From Opitutaceae bacterium (GTDB taxonomy: Bacteria > Verrucomicrobiota > Verrucomicrobiia > Opitutales > Opitutaceae), in assembly GCA_019634615.1 (NCBI GenBank), contig JAHCAZ010000014.1, forward strand, positions 34,110 through 98,109: DNA of 64,000 nt, in the 5' to 3' direction. Both the position numbers and the translations under genes were made by a program. The notes beneath the pieces were generated by a model, which worked only from the letters and a program-made list of their open reading frames with translations, was not told the origin of the DNA and did no database searches. Positions 8,812-17,245 of the stretch are shown piece by piece; positions within the stretch are counted from its first letter, which is position 1, and every line of letters begins with the position of its first letter.

Positions 8812-9025
8812 AACCACGGATTACCCTCCTTCGCCGAGCCTACGGAGGGCAGGCACGGATGACACGGATCAGGAAAATGCGGATGAAGCGTGATGAGATG
8901 GCCACATAAGGCGCAAGAGGCGCCAAATCAGACCTCATTTTCTGTGCCTCTTGTGCCTTTTGTGGCCATCCAGCTACGCTTCATCTGCCTGAATCCAATC
9001 CGTGAAATCCGTGTAATCCGTGGTT
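8812..9025. repeat. large nested palindrome with a second repeat inserted in one arm
   Basis: It fills most of the 319-base gap between the DegT aminotransferase and the AraC gene. The outer arms start aaccacggatta and end taatccgtggtt. The inner arms contain ggccacataaggcgcaagag and the matching cctcttgtgccttttgtggcc. The left outer arm is interrupted at 8824-8849 by another small palindrome (CCCTCC...GGAGGG). The right arm has no counterpart, so this looks like an insertion of one element type into another. Confidence 0.8.
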
Positions 9026-9039
9026 CTCCGGTCTGGTCT

Positions 9040-9918
9040 TCAGTGGTTGATGACCGCGCGCGGGGATTTGCCGGTGACACGCTTGAAGGCGCGGCTGAAG
9101 GTGAAGGGGTCGGCGAAGCCGAGGTCGAGGGCGACGGACTTCACCGTCGCACCGTCGCGGGCGAGCGCCTGCTGGGCGCGGGTGATGCGCTCGCCGAGGA
9201 TGAAGCGGCCGAGCGAGACGCCGGTTTCCTTGCGGAAGAGGCCGGTGAGATAATTCGGTGACACGTGGACGGCACGAGCGACGTCCGCGAGCGCCAGGGG
9301 GCGACCAGCCTCGGCGCGGACGAAATCCGCCGCCCGCCGCACCAACTGCGCCCGGCTGTCGAGCTGGGCCGCACCGCCGTCGAGCACCCGGCGATAGAGC
9401 ACCAGCGCGATGGTGAGCATGGCCTCGCGCAGGGCATCGGCCGCGGGCGGCTGCACACCGGCGGTCAGGCGCCGCAGGACCTGCAGGCGTTCGCGCGCCT
9501 CGGCCGGGAGCAGGCCGAGGTCCATCACGTGCTCCATCGCGAAGCCGCCGCGGCGGCTGTAGCGCGTGGCGTGCAGGCGCGGATCGGATTCGCTCAGGCT
9601 CCACCACACGAGGCGGTAGCCGTCGCCGGGCCGCACGTAAGCCTCGGCATGCGCCACACCGGCCGGGCAGACCACGAGGTCGCCGGGGCGCAGCACGCAG
9701 CCCTCGTGTTGAAAGCTGAACCGACAGACGCCCTCGATCAGCAGGCAGAGCTCGGCGTGGCCGTGCGCGTGGTCCTCGCCATAGAGCACGGGCGCGAACC
9801 GCATGCGCCGCCGCCGATCAGCCGGGCAGCGTCCGCGCCACGGCCCCAGCACCTGCGCCGGCGCGAGCCGCCCGAGCGCGGTGACGAGTTCGGAGCCGAT
9901 GAAATGCGGGAGGGACAC
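9040..9918 (-). CDS. AraC-family transcriptional regulator
   Basis: Protein of about 292 residues. An N-terminal cupin-like sensor (GHAELCLLIEGVCRF ... LRPGDLVVCPAGVAH) precedes a C-terminal double helix-turn-helix (ADVARAVHVSPNYLTGLFRKE and VKSVALDLGFADPFTFSRAF). It binds DNA and probably a sugar or sugar acid. The start is uncertain: a GTG at 9916-9918 with GGGA upstream is preferred, and a TTG at 9933 is possible. It is divergent from the Gfo/Idh oxidoreductase at 10285 and faces the sugar-related genes at 4257-8720, so it may control either or both. Confidence 0.88.
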   Translation of the reverse strand: MSLPHFIGSELVTALGRLAPAQVLGPWRGRCPADRRRRMRFAPVLYGEDHAHGHAELCLLIEGVCRFSFQHEGCVLRPGDLVVCPAGVAHAEAYVRPGDGYRLVWWSLSESDPRLHATRYSRRGGFAMEHVMDLGLLPAEARERLQVLRRLTAGVQPPAADALREAMLTIALVLYRRVLDGGAAQLDSRAQLVRRAADFVRAEAGRPLALADVARAVHVSPNYLTGLFRKETGVSLGRFILGERITRAQQALARDGATVKSVALDLGFADPFTFSRAFKRVTGKSPRAVINH

Positions 9919-9933
9919 CGAATGAATTCCCAA

Positions 9934-10284
9934 ACGGTTTTAACCGCGAATGCACACCAAATTACGCCAATGCCTCGAACCCAAAGCGGTTAACCACGGA
10001 TTACACGGATGGCACGGATGGATTATAGGCGAATGGAGCGTCGATGGATGGCCACAGAAGGCACAAGAGGCACAGAAAACAGAAACCCGATCTTGTGCTT
10101 TTTGCGCCTCTTGTGGCCATCCTGTCCGGCATCATCCGCGATTCATCCATCCGTGAGATCCGTGTAATCCGTGGTTAAAAACTCTTCCGCTCCCTACAGC
10201 TAGAAAACCATCGCCACGACGGAAGACAGGATACGCTCTAGACATTGGTTCGGGGGCGTGTGAAGCAAACAGGGCACATCTCCC
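9934..10284. other. divergent intergenic region, mostly repeat
   Basis: The 351 bases between the AraC regulator and the Gfo/Idh oxidoreductase hold a fragment of an 'aaccgcgaatgcacacc' repeat (about 9942-9970), the complete palindrome 9990-10178, and about 105 bases of ordinary sequence before the ATG at 10285. I see no convincing -35/-10 pair or operator. No gene of usable length is present. Confidence 0.6.
9990..10178. repeat. large nested palindrome, uninterrupted copy
   Basis: The outer arms start ttaaccacggattacacgg and end ccgtgtaatccgtggttaa, which is almost a perfect mirror. The inner arms contain ggccacagaaggcacaagag and the mirrored ctcttgtggcc region, with a short loop near the middle. 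It is the intact relative of 8812-9025, and comparison of the two shows the extra block inserted in the latter. Confidence 0.85.
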
Positions 10285-11337
10285 ATGCTCAACCTCGCCG
10301 TCATCGGTTGCGGAGTGATCGCGCAGTATCACCTGCGGGCCCTCGCCAAACTCAAAACCGCCCGCGCCGCCGCCGTCTGCGACCTGCGCGGCGAAATGGC
10401 CCAGAAGACCGCGGCCGAGTTCGGTGTGCCACGCTGGACGACCAGCGCCGACGAGCTGCTGGCCGATCCCAAGATCGACGGCGTGATCCTCGCCCTGCCC
10501 GCCTTCGCTCGCACCGAGCTGGCGATCAAGGCGTTCAAGCAGGGCAAGCACGTCCTCAACGAGAAACCCGTGGCGATGAACGCCACGGAGGTGCGCGCCA
10601 TGATCGCCGCGCAGGGTGACCGCGTGGGCGCCGTCTGCTCTTCGCGCTACCGCTCGTTCGAGTCAGCCCGCGTCGCCACCGAGTTCATTCGCAAGGGCGG
10701 CCTCGGCAAGATCCGCACGATCACCTGCCGCGGCATCAGCCAGCCCGGGCCGACGCCGAAGAACACCCCGCCCGTCTGGCGCCTGCGCCGTGACCTCAAC
10801 GGCGGCGGCATCTTCGTCAACTGGGGCTGCTACGACCTCGACTACCTGCTCGGCCTCGTCGACTTCAAGCTGACCCCGCAGTTCGCCCTCGCCCGCACCT
10901 GGCAGGTGCCGCCGGCCTTCTCGGCCTACGCGGCGCCGGGGTCGGATGCCGAGACGCACCTGAGCGGTTTCGTCACGTTCGCCGAAGGCTGCGTGCTCAA
11001 CTACGAGCGCGCCGAGGCGACCACCCTGCCCCCGGGCAGCATGTGGGTGATCGGCGGCGAAAAGGCCTCGCTCAACCTGCAGATGCTCAAGGCCAAGTCG
11101 GCCAACGTCGTGCTGATCGAGCCGAACCCCGAGACCGGCACCAAGACGAGCGTGCTCTGGGAGGGCGACGAGGCCTCCTCGACCAGCGAACACGACGGCG
11201 TGGTCTTCGATTTCGTCGACGCCATCCTGCAGAAGCGCAAACCGCAGACGACGCTGCAGGAAGCCCTCCTCTTCGCCCGCATCGCCGACGCCTTCTACGC
11301 CTCGGCGGATTCCGGAAAACCCGTGGCGGTGGCTTGA
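10285..11337 (+). CDS. Gfo/Idh/MocA-family oxidoreductase
   Basis: Protein of 350 residues. The N-terminal Rossmann fold begins LAVIGCGVIAQYHLRAL, followed by the family NEKPVAMNA motif with the catalytic Lys (residues near 95). The C-terminal alpha/beta domain begins around residue 130. Members oxidise or reduce sugars and inositols with NAD(P). The specific substrate cannot be read from the sequence. It is divergent from the AraC gene and its stop lies 3 bases before repeat 11341-11430. The leader before the ATG is pyrimidine-rich (catctccc) and has no Shine-Dalgarno sequence. Confidence 0.88.
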   Translation: MLNLAVIGCGVIAQYHLRALAKLKTARAAAVCDLRGEMAQKTAAEFGVPRWTTSADELLADPKIDGVILALPAFARTELAIKAFKQGKHVLNEKPVAMNATEVRAMIAAQGDRVGAVCSSRYRSFESARVATEFIRKGGLGKIRTITCRGISQPGPTPKNTPPVWRLRRDLNGGGIFVNWGCYDLDYLLGLVDFKLTPQFALARTWQVPPAFSAYAAPGSDAETHLSGFVTFAEGCVLNYERAEATTLPPGSMWVIGGEKASLNLQMLKAKSANVVLIEPNPETGTKTSVLWEGDEASSTSEHDGVVFDFVDAILQKRKPQTTLQEALLFARIADAFYASADSGKPVAVA

Positions 11338-11340
11338 TGG

Positions 11341-11430
11341 ATTAAGCGCAAAGACGCGAAGGTCGATCCAGAAAGAATTGGATTCCTTACCTTCGCTCAG
11401 TTCTTCGCGTCTTTGCGTCTTCGCGCTTAA
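11341..11430. repeat. palindromic intergenic element that supplies the hutI stop codon
   Basis: Second copy of the 7301-7390 element. The left arm starts attaagcgcaaagacgcg and the right arm ends cgtcttcgcgcttaa. The hutI stop codon (TAA on the minus strand, 11427-11429) is inside the right arm, so the element reaches into the gene. It lies between convergent genes and could act as a bidirectional terminator. Confidence 0.78.
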
Positions 11431-12629
11431 CTCAACGCCCCGTTGCAGATGACGCGGTCGACCGGGTTGCCGCCGACTTCGTAGGCGAGCAGGCGTTCGT
11501 CCTTGTGGTGCAGGAGGATCATATCGGCGCGCAGGCCGGGCTCGATGCGGCCGCGGTCCTTGAGGCCGAGCACGGCGGCGGCGTTGACCGTCGCCGCGGC
11601 GATCGCCTCGGCCGGCGTGAGGCCGCAGTGCCGCACCGCCAGCGCGATGGCGAACGGCATCGAGTGCACCGGCGCCGAGCCCGGGTTGCAGTTGGTCGCC
11701 AGCGCGAGCGCCCCACCCTGGTCCACGAAGAAGCCGGCACGCGCATAGCGGCCGTCGGTGTGGAAGCCCGTGCACGGCAAGATCACCCCCACGGTGGGTG
11801 ACTTCGCGAGGGCGATCAGGTCGTCCTTCCGACTCGCCTCGAGGTGGTCGACGCTGCGGGCGAAAAGCCGGATGGCCTCGGGGATCATGCCGAGGGGATT
11901 GAACTGGTCGGCGTGAACGCGGATCGGGTGGTGCTTGTGCGCTTTCTCGAAGAGCTTCACGCAGGCCTCGACCGACCAGGCCTCCTTCTCGCAGAAAGCG
12001 TCGACCGCGATGTCGGGGAACTCCTTCACGATCTCCGACAGCATCTCCTTCACGACCATGCGGGCGTAGGTTTCGAGGTCGCCCTCGACGGCGTGGCCGA
12101 GCAGCGCGGTGGGCACGACGGTGCCGGGCCAATCGACGGCGGCGCGACGGATGGCGCGGAGCATCTTGAGCTCGGCCTCGGTGGTGAGACCGTAGCCGCT
12201 CTTCACCTCTACCGTCGTGGTGCCCTCGCGCAGCATCGCCGCGAGGCGGTCGCGGAGGTTGGCCGCGAGTTGCTTCTGCGTGGCCTCGCGCACGGCGCGG
12301 ACAGTGGCGTGGATGCCGCCGCCCTTTTTGAGGATTTCCAGGTAAGGCACGCCGCGGCGCTTCATCTCCCACTCGTCGAGGCGGTCGCCGGCCCAGCAGG
12401 CGTGCGTGTGGCAATCCACGAAACCCGGCATGAGCACGCGGCCGTTGGCCTCGATCACGGTGGCGTCGGCCGGCGCAGTGAGGCCAGGACCGACGGCGGT
12501 GATGCGCCCGTCGGCGACGACGACATCCCCGGTCGCCACGACACCGAGCTCGCCCAGGGCCTTGCCCCGCCGCGGTTCGGCCCCGCCGGCCAGCGTGAGG
12601 AGGCGCGCATTGCGGATATGCAGCGTCAT
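11427..12629 (-). CDS. hutI: imidazolonepropionase
   Basis: Third step of histidine breakdown: hydrolysis of 4-imidazolone-5-propionate to N-formimino-L-glutamate in the cytosol. Protein of 400 residues, the usual length. It shows the amidohydrolase metal motif DCHTHACW, the later GHAVEGDLE and VHADQFNPLG metal-ligand segments, and LATNCNPGSAP. The ATG at 12627-12629 overlaps the hutG stop (ATGA), which fixes the start and indicates translational coupling. It is the last gene of hutHUGI. Its stop codon lies inside palindrome 11341-11430. Confidence 0.95.
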   Translation of the reverse strand: MTLHIRNARLLTLAGGAEPRRGKALGELGVVATGDVVVADGRITAVGPGLTAPADATVIEANGRVLMPGFVDCHTHACWAGDRLDEWEMKRRGVPYLEILKKGGGIHATVRAVREATQKQLAANLRDRLAAMLREGTTTVEVKSGYGLTTEAELKMLRAIRRAAVDWPGTVVPTALLGHAVEGDLETYARMVVKEMLSEIVKEFPDIAVDAFCEKEAWSVEACVKLFEKAHKHHPIRVHADQFNPLGMIPEAIRLFARSVDHLEASRKDDLIALAKSPTVGVILPCTGFHTDGRYARAGFFVDQGGALALATNCNPGSAPVHSMPFAIALAVRHCGLTPAEAIAAATVNAAAVLGLKDRGRIEPGLRADMILLHHKDERLLAYEVGGNPVDRVICNGALS

Positions 12630-13492
12630 CGGCGGGCGAACCCTTGCAGGAAGGTCAGGAACAGGTGGGCCGCGACGCGCGCGGTACGACCGGAGGGATC
12701 GAAGGTCGGGTTCAATTCCATGAGATCGAAGCACCGCACGCGCGGCTCGGCGCCGCAGGTTGCCACCCAGGCCTCGGCCTCGCGCACGGTCCAACCGGCA
12801 GGGTTCGTGGCGCTCACGCCCGGGGCATGCGCGGCGTCGAGCACGTCGAGATCGAAGCTGACGAAGAGGTCGCCCGTTGCGGGCAGGTCGACGGCCGCCC
12901 CGTCGGGGTGAAGCTGGCCGCCGTGGGCGGCGAACCACTCGAGATGCTCGCGCGCATTGACCAGCGGGCGAAAGCCGTGCAGGTGCAACGCGGCCACGCC
13001 GCAATCCTCGACGAGCTTGCGAAACGCCATGCCGGAGCCCGGGCTCTCGCGCACGTCGAGATGCGCATCGAAGTAGATCCCGATGGGTTGCGGGTGCCGG
13101 GCCGCGACGGCACGCACCAGAGGGAAGGTTAGGTCATGGCCCCCGCCGATCGCGATGGGGAACAGGCCGCGGGCCAGGAGCTCGGTCACGGCCGCGGTGA
13201 CGCGGTCGTGGGTCTCGTCGAGGGTGCGGCCCGGGCGGATGTCGCCGGCGTCGTAGACAAACGGAAGCTCCGGAAGGTTCGCGCCGTAGCGCGCCAGCGC
13301 CGCACGAAACGCGGTGGGCCCGCCGGCGGCGCCCGGGCGGCCGTGGTTGAGCTTCACGCCCGTGTCGTCGCCCAGCCCGATAAGCGCGACCTCGCAGTCA
13401 TCGGGTGCATCGGCGCGGATCGTCGCCGCAAACCGCCCGGCGCCAATCTGCCCGGGCCACTCGGGGGAGGTCGTATGGGGAATCAGCCGCAT
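12626..13492 (-). CDS. hutG: formimidoylglutamase, arginase family
   Basis: Protein of 288 residues with the binuclear manganese motifs of the arginase/agmatinase/formiminoglutamase fold: GGGHD, YFDAHLDVR and SFDLDVLDAAHAPGVSA. In this operon it should hydrolyse N-formimino-L-glutamate to glutamate and formamide, the final step of the four-enzyme pathway. The other hut enzymes around it make arginase or agmatinase unlikely. It overlaps hutI by 4 bases and follows hutU after a 216-base gap holding palindrome 13549-13696. Confidence 0.92.
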   Translation of the reverse strand: MRLIPHTTSPEWPGQIGAGRFAATIRADAPDDCEVALIGLGDDTGVKLNHGRPGAAGGPTAFRAALARYGANLPELPFVYDAGDIRPGRTLDETHDRVTAAVTELLARGLFPIAIGGGHDLTFPLVRAVAARHPQPIGIYFDAHLDVRESPGSGMAFRKLVEDCGVAALHLHGFRPLVNAREHLEWFAAHGGQLHPDGAAVDLPATGDLFVSFDLDVLDAAHAPGVSATNPAGWTVREAEAWVATCGAEPRVRCFDLMELNPTFDPSGRTARVAAHLFLTFLQGFARR

Positions 13493-13548
13493 GGGGAGGA
13501 GGACGGAGGGAATCTAGCGACTGATTTCGCAGATGGCACGGCTTTGTT

Positions 13549-13696
13549 TCACTCGCGGATCCGCGGGGGACGCGGAGTTGCTAACCACTTATGTTCACTG
13601 ATGAGCACTGGTGGAGAGGTATTCCGATCATTTCGGTGAAGATAAGTGTGCATCAGTGGTGCCCAAACTCCGCGGCCTCCGTGCCTCCGCGTGAGA
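13549..13696. repeat. nested palindrome between hutU and hutG
   Basis: The outer arms are tcactcgcggatccgcggg at the left and cctccgtgcctccgcgtgag at the right. The inner arms hold ccacttatgttcactgatg and a matching tgcatcagtggt stretch. It is a different sequence family from the 'accacggatt' elements but has the same nested design. It lies in the middle of the hut operon. Confidence 0.7.
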
Positions 13697-13708
13697 AAAT
13701 TCCTGAGG

Positions 13709-15376
13709 TTATATGTTTCTTTGCCCCATCGGGATTGGCACGCGCAGGCGTTTGGCGCATTTTCTCGCCTGGTCGTAGCCAGCGTCGGCGTGGCGGAAGA
13801 GGCCCATCATGGGATCGTTGGTGAGGACGCGCTCGAGGCGTGCTGCGGCCTCGGGGGTGCCGTCGGCGACGATGACCTGGCCGGCGTGCTGGCTGTAGCC
13901 GATGCCCACGCCGCCGCCGTGGTGGAAGCTTACCCACGAGGCGCCGCTGGCGACGTTGACCATCGCGTTGAGCAGAGCCCAGTCGCTGACGGCGTCGGTG
14001 CCGTCCTTCATCGCCTCGGTCTCGCGGTTGGGACTCGCCACAGAGCCGCAGTCGAGGTGGTCGCGGCCGATGACGATGGGCGCCTTGACGCGGCCGTCGG
14101 CCACCATGCGGTTGAACAGCAGGCCCGCGCGATGGCGCTCACCGAGGCCCAGCCAACAGATGCGGGCCGGCAGGCCTTGGAAGGCGACGCGTTCACCAGC
14201 GAGTTTGAGCCAGCGGTGCAGGCCGGCGTCCTTGGGGAACAGGTCCATGAGCGCGGCATCGGTCGCGCGAATGTCGGCGGGATCGCCCGAGAGCGCCACC
14301 CAGCGGAAGGGTCCGCGGCCGAGGCAGAACTGCGGCCGGATGTAGGCCGGCACGAAACCGGGGAAGGCGAAGGCGCGCTTCACGCCCTGATCGAAGGCGT
14401 GCTGCCGGAGGTTGTTGCCGTAGTCGAAGGTCTTGGCCCCGCGCTTTTGCAGGGAGAGCATCGCGCGGACGTGCCGGGCCATCGAGGCGAGCGAGAGGCG
14501 CTGGTACTTCGCGGGGTCGGCCCTTCGCAGACGGGCAGCGGCCTTCAGGTCGAAACCCACCGGCACGTAGCCGACCAGCGGATCGTGCGCGCTGGTCTGG
14601 TCGGTGAGGACATCGACACGGATGCGGCGCGTGATCAGTCGCTCGAGAAGATCGGTGCTGTTGGCGACAACGCCGATACTGCGGGCCTCGCGGCGGCCGG
14701 CGCAATGGACAGCGCGGTCGATCGCGGCATCGAGGTCGGGGGCGATCTCGTCGAGGTAGCGGTCGTGGGCGCGTTTCGCGAGGCGCGAGCGGTCCACGTC
14801 GGCGATCAGGCAGGTACCCTCGGCCATGGTGATGGCGAGCGGTTGGGCGCCACCCATGCCGCCGCAGCCGCCGGTGACGCAGAGGCGGCCGGCCAGCGTG
14901 CCGCCAAAGTGCTGGCGCCCGCATTCCGCGAAGGTTTCATAGGTCCCCTGCAGGATGCCCTGCGTGCCGATGTAGATCCACGAACCGGCCGTCATCTGGC
15001 CGTACATCATGAGGCCGCGGCGCTCGAGGTCGTCGAAGTGCTCCTGCGTGGCCCACTTGGGCACCAGATTGCTGTTGGCGATGAGCACACGCGGGGCGTC
15101 GGCATGGGTGCGCACGACGCCGACGGGCTTGCCGGATTGGACGAGCAGGGTCTCATCCGGCGCGAGGCGGCGCAGGGCGGCGATGATGGCATCGAAGCAG
15201 GCCCAGGTGCGCGCTGCCTTGCCGCGGCCGCCATAGACGACGAGGTCGGCCGGGCGCTCCGCCACCTCGGGGTCGAGGTTGTTCATGAGCATGCGCATCG
15301 CGGCCTCGGCGGCCCAGGTGCGGCAGGAGAGCTTGGCCCCGCGCGGGGCGCGGATGGGGCGGGATGGGGAATTCAT
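13709..15376 (-). CDS. hutU: urocanate hydratase
   Basis: Second step of histidine breakdown: urocanate plus water to 4-imidazolone-5-propionate, with tightly bound NAD+. Protein of 555 residues, the usual length. The family landmarks are there: IRAPRG and [14 protein letters not shown] near the N-terminus, [42 protein letters not shown], and [16 protein letters not shown]. The catalytic Cys is in [14 protein letters not shown] second ATG at 15388 would add four residues; 15376 fits the family better. It lies downstream of hutH after a 185-base gap filled by palindrome 15389-15562. Confidence 0.95.
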   Translation of the reverse strand: MNSPSRPIRAPRGAKLSCRTWAAEAAMRMLMNNLDPEVAERPADLVVYGGRGKAARTWACFDAIIAALRRLAPDETLLVQSGKPVGVVRTHADAPRVLIANSNLVPKWATQEHFDDLERRGLMMYGQMTAGSWIYIGTQGILQGTYETFAECGRQHFGGTLAGRLCVTGGCGGMGGAQPLAITMAEGTCLIADVDRSRLAKRAHDRYLDEIAPDLDAAIDRAVHCAGRREARSIGVVANSTDLLERLITRRIRVDVLTDQTSAHDPLVGYVPVGFDLKAAARLRRADPAKYQRLSLASMARHVRAMLSLQKRGAKTFDYGNNLRQHAFDQGVKRAFAFPGFVPAYIRPQFCLGRGPFRWVALSGDPADIRATDAALMDLFPKDAGLHRWLKLAGERVAFQGLPARICWLGLGERHRAGLLFNRMVADGRVKAPIVIGRDHLDCGSVASPNRETEAMKDGTDAVSDWALLNAMVNVASGASWVSFHHGGGVGIGYSQHAGQVIVADGTPEAAARLERVLTNDPMMGLFRHADAGYDQARKCAKRLRVPIPMGQRNI

Positions 15377-15388
15377 GGGTAAAGGCAT

Positions 15389-15562
15389 TCGCGGTTAATC
15401 GCGGAAGCGCGGAAGGGCGGAAGCACGGAAACAGGCCGAGGTGGAAATCAGGAACACTGGAAACAAAACCTCAGGGATCAGCCCGCTTCCGGTTTTCCTG
15501 ATTTCCATATTCATATTCCGATGGATCGTTTCCGCGCTTCCGCCCTTCCGCGTTTCCGCGAT
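15389..15562. repeat. nested palindrome between hutH and hutU, abutting the hutH stop
   Basis: The outer arms, cgcggaagcgcggaagggcg and the mirror-image cgcttccgcccttccgcg, are nearly perfect complements over 30 bases. The inner arms contain ggaaatcaggaacac and ttttcctgatttcc. The element ends on the first base of the hutH stop (minus strand, 15562-15564). It could form a very strong RNA hairpin between two genes of one pathway. Confidence 0.82.
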
Positions 15563-17100
15563 CAACTCAGCTTCCCGCTTTCGCGTTCGGCGGCCGATAC
15601 AAGCGAACCTCCGCGCACCAACGCGAGCGCGGTCTGGATGTCGTTGTGGAACAACCGGTCGGCCTCGGCGAAGGCGAGGTGGCGGCGGACCTCGGCATGC
15701 GCGGCCTCGACGCCGCGGCCGGCCTTGAGCGGGTGGATGAAGTCGAGGGCCTGCGCGGCGCTCATGAGCTCAATGGCGAGGACGGTCTCGGTGTTGGCGA
15801 CGACCTCGAGCAGCTTCGTCGCGGCGATGGCGCCCATGGACACGTGATCTTCCTGGCCGAGCGAGCTCGGGATCGAATCCACCGAGGCCGGGTGCGCCAG
15901 GACCTTGTTCTCCGAGACGAGCGCGGCGGCGGCGTATTGCGGGAGCATGAAGCCGCTGTTGAGACCGGTGTCGCTCATGAGGAGCTTGGGCAGCTTCTTG
16001 TCGCCCATCGTATCGCCGAGGAGCAGCAGGTAGAGGCGGCGCTCGGAGATCGAGGCGAGCTCGGCGGTCGCGATCGCGAGGTAATCGAGGGCGAAGGCGA
16101 GCGGCTCGCCGTGGAAGTTGCCGCCGCTGAGCACGTCGCCGTTGGGGAAGACGAGGGGGTTGTCAGTCGCAGCGTTGATCTCAATCTCGACCGTGGCGCG
16201 GGCGTGGCGGACGGCGTCGCGCACGGCGCCGTGCACCTGCGGGACGCAGCGCAGCGAATACGGGTCCTGCACCTTGCCGCAGTTGAGGTGCGACGGGAGA
16301 ATCTCGGAGTCGGCGAGCAGGCGGCGCACGTTGTCGGCTGTCTCCTGCTGACCGGCGTGCGGGCGAGCGGCGTGGATGCGGACGTCGAACGGCGTGGCGC
16401 TGCCGCGCATCGCCTCGAGGGTCATGGCCGCGGTGAGGTCGGCGGTCTTGAGGAGATCCTGGATGCGCAGTAGGGCGTGCACCGCGTGGGCGGCCATGAA
16501 CTGCGTGCCGTTGATGAGCGCGAGGCCCTCCTTCGACTTGAGCCGCAGCGGGGCGAGGCCGAGGCGCGCGAGGGCTTCCGGCGCGGGGATCTTGCGGCCC
16601 TCCGCCCAGACTTCGCCGAGCCCGAGAAGGGCGAGCGTGAGGTGCGCCAGCGGCGCGAGGTCGCCCGAGGCGCCGAGGGAGCCCTTGGCGTAAACCACCG
16701 GACAAAGGCCGGCGTTGTGAAAACGGATAAGGTACTCGACGAGCACCGGGCGCACGCCGGAGAGGCCGAGCGCGAGGGCGTTGACCTTGAGCAGCAGCAT
16801 CAGGCGGACGATCGCCGGGTCGACCTCGGCGCCGACGCCGACGGCGTGACTGAGGATGAGGTTTTCCTGGAGCTTCTCGATGTCGGCCAGTGGGATGTGC
16901 GTGTGCGCCAAGGCGCCGAACCCGGTGTTGATGCCGTAATACGACCGCTCGCCGGCTTGGAGCCGATCGACCACGGCCCGCGAGGCGGCGATCCGCTCCT
17001 GCGCCCCGGGATCGAGGCCGATGGGACTGTCCGACCGAACAAGGTCGCGGATGCAATCGAGCGTGAGGCCGGTGCCGGTGAGCAAATGAGGGGCCGTCAT
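15562..17100 (-). CDS. hutH: histidine ammonia-lyase
   Basis: First step of histidine breakdown: non-oxidative deamination of L-histidine to urocanate. Protein of 512 residues, the usual length. The MIO cofactor forms from the Ala-Ser-Gly in GSLGASGDLAPLAH. Other family features are YGINTGFG, SKEGLALINGTQ, the QDPYSLRC stretch and the AATDNPLVF segment. The ATG at 17098-17100 gives the standard start; the frame is open to 17265. It is the first gene of hutHUGI and is divergent from hemN across 145 bases. No hut repressor or transporter lies in the window. Confidence 0.96.
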   Translation of the reverse strand: MTAPHLLTGTGLTLDCIRDLVRSDSPIGLDPGAQERIAASRAVVDRLQAGERSYYGINTGFGALAHTHIPLADIEKLQENLILSHAVGVGAEVDPAIVRLMLLLKVNALALGLSGVRPVLVEYLIRFHNAGLCPVVYAKGSLGASGDLAPLAHLTLALLGLGEVWAEGRKIPAPEALARLGLAPLRLKSKEGLALINGTQFMAAHAVHALLRIQDLLKTADLTAAMTLEAMRGSATPFDVRIHAARPHAGQQETADNVRRLLADSEILPSHLNCGKVQDPYSLRCVPQVHGAVRDAVRHARATVEIEINAATDNPLVFPNGDVLSGGNFHGEPLAFALDYLAIATAELASISERRLYLLLLGDTMGDKKLPKLLMSDTGLNSGFMLPQYAAAALVSENKVLAHPASVDSIPSSLGQEDHVSMGAIAATKLLEVVANTETVLAIELMSAAQALDFIHPLKAGRGVEAAHAEVRRHLAFAEADRLFHNDIQTALALVRGGSLVSAAERESGKLS

Positions 17101-17219
17101 GGAATTACGGGATTGGGGACCGCGATCTTGCTCCGGCAACTGTTGGCGGGCAAGGACAGGCCCAACTTGCGCCCTTGAATCCGCCGAAAGAATGACTCTC
17201 TTAAGGGGCAACCAAACCG

Positions 17220-17244
17220 CGCCCGCCTCCGGGCGAGCCTTTTT
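17220..17244 (+). promoter_or_regulatory. terminator-like hairpin directly before the hemN-like start
   Basis: CGCCCG (17220-17225) pairs with CGGGCG (17230-17235) around a CCTC loop, followed by AGCC and five Ts ending at 17244. The ATG is at 17246. The shape is that of an intrinsic terminator, but it sits in the leader of the gene, so an attenuator or an occluded ribosome site is possible. The stem is short and chance is not excluded. Confidence 0.35.
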
Positions 17245-17245
17245 C

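Noticed and set aside
5700..13700. Nested palindromes as CRISPR or tandem repeats
   Set aside because: They are isolated inverted repeats, not regularly spaced direct repeats with unique spacers, and no cas gene is present.
13646..15382. 578-codon plus-strand open frame opposite hutU
   Set aside because: Mirror of hutU codon usage; hutU on the minus strand is fully supported by motifs and operon context.
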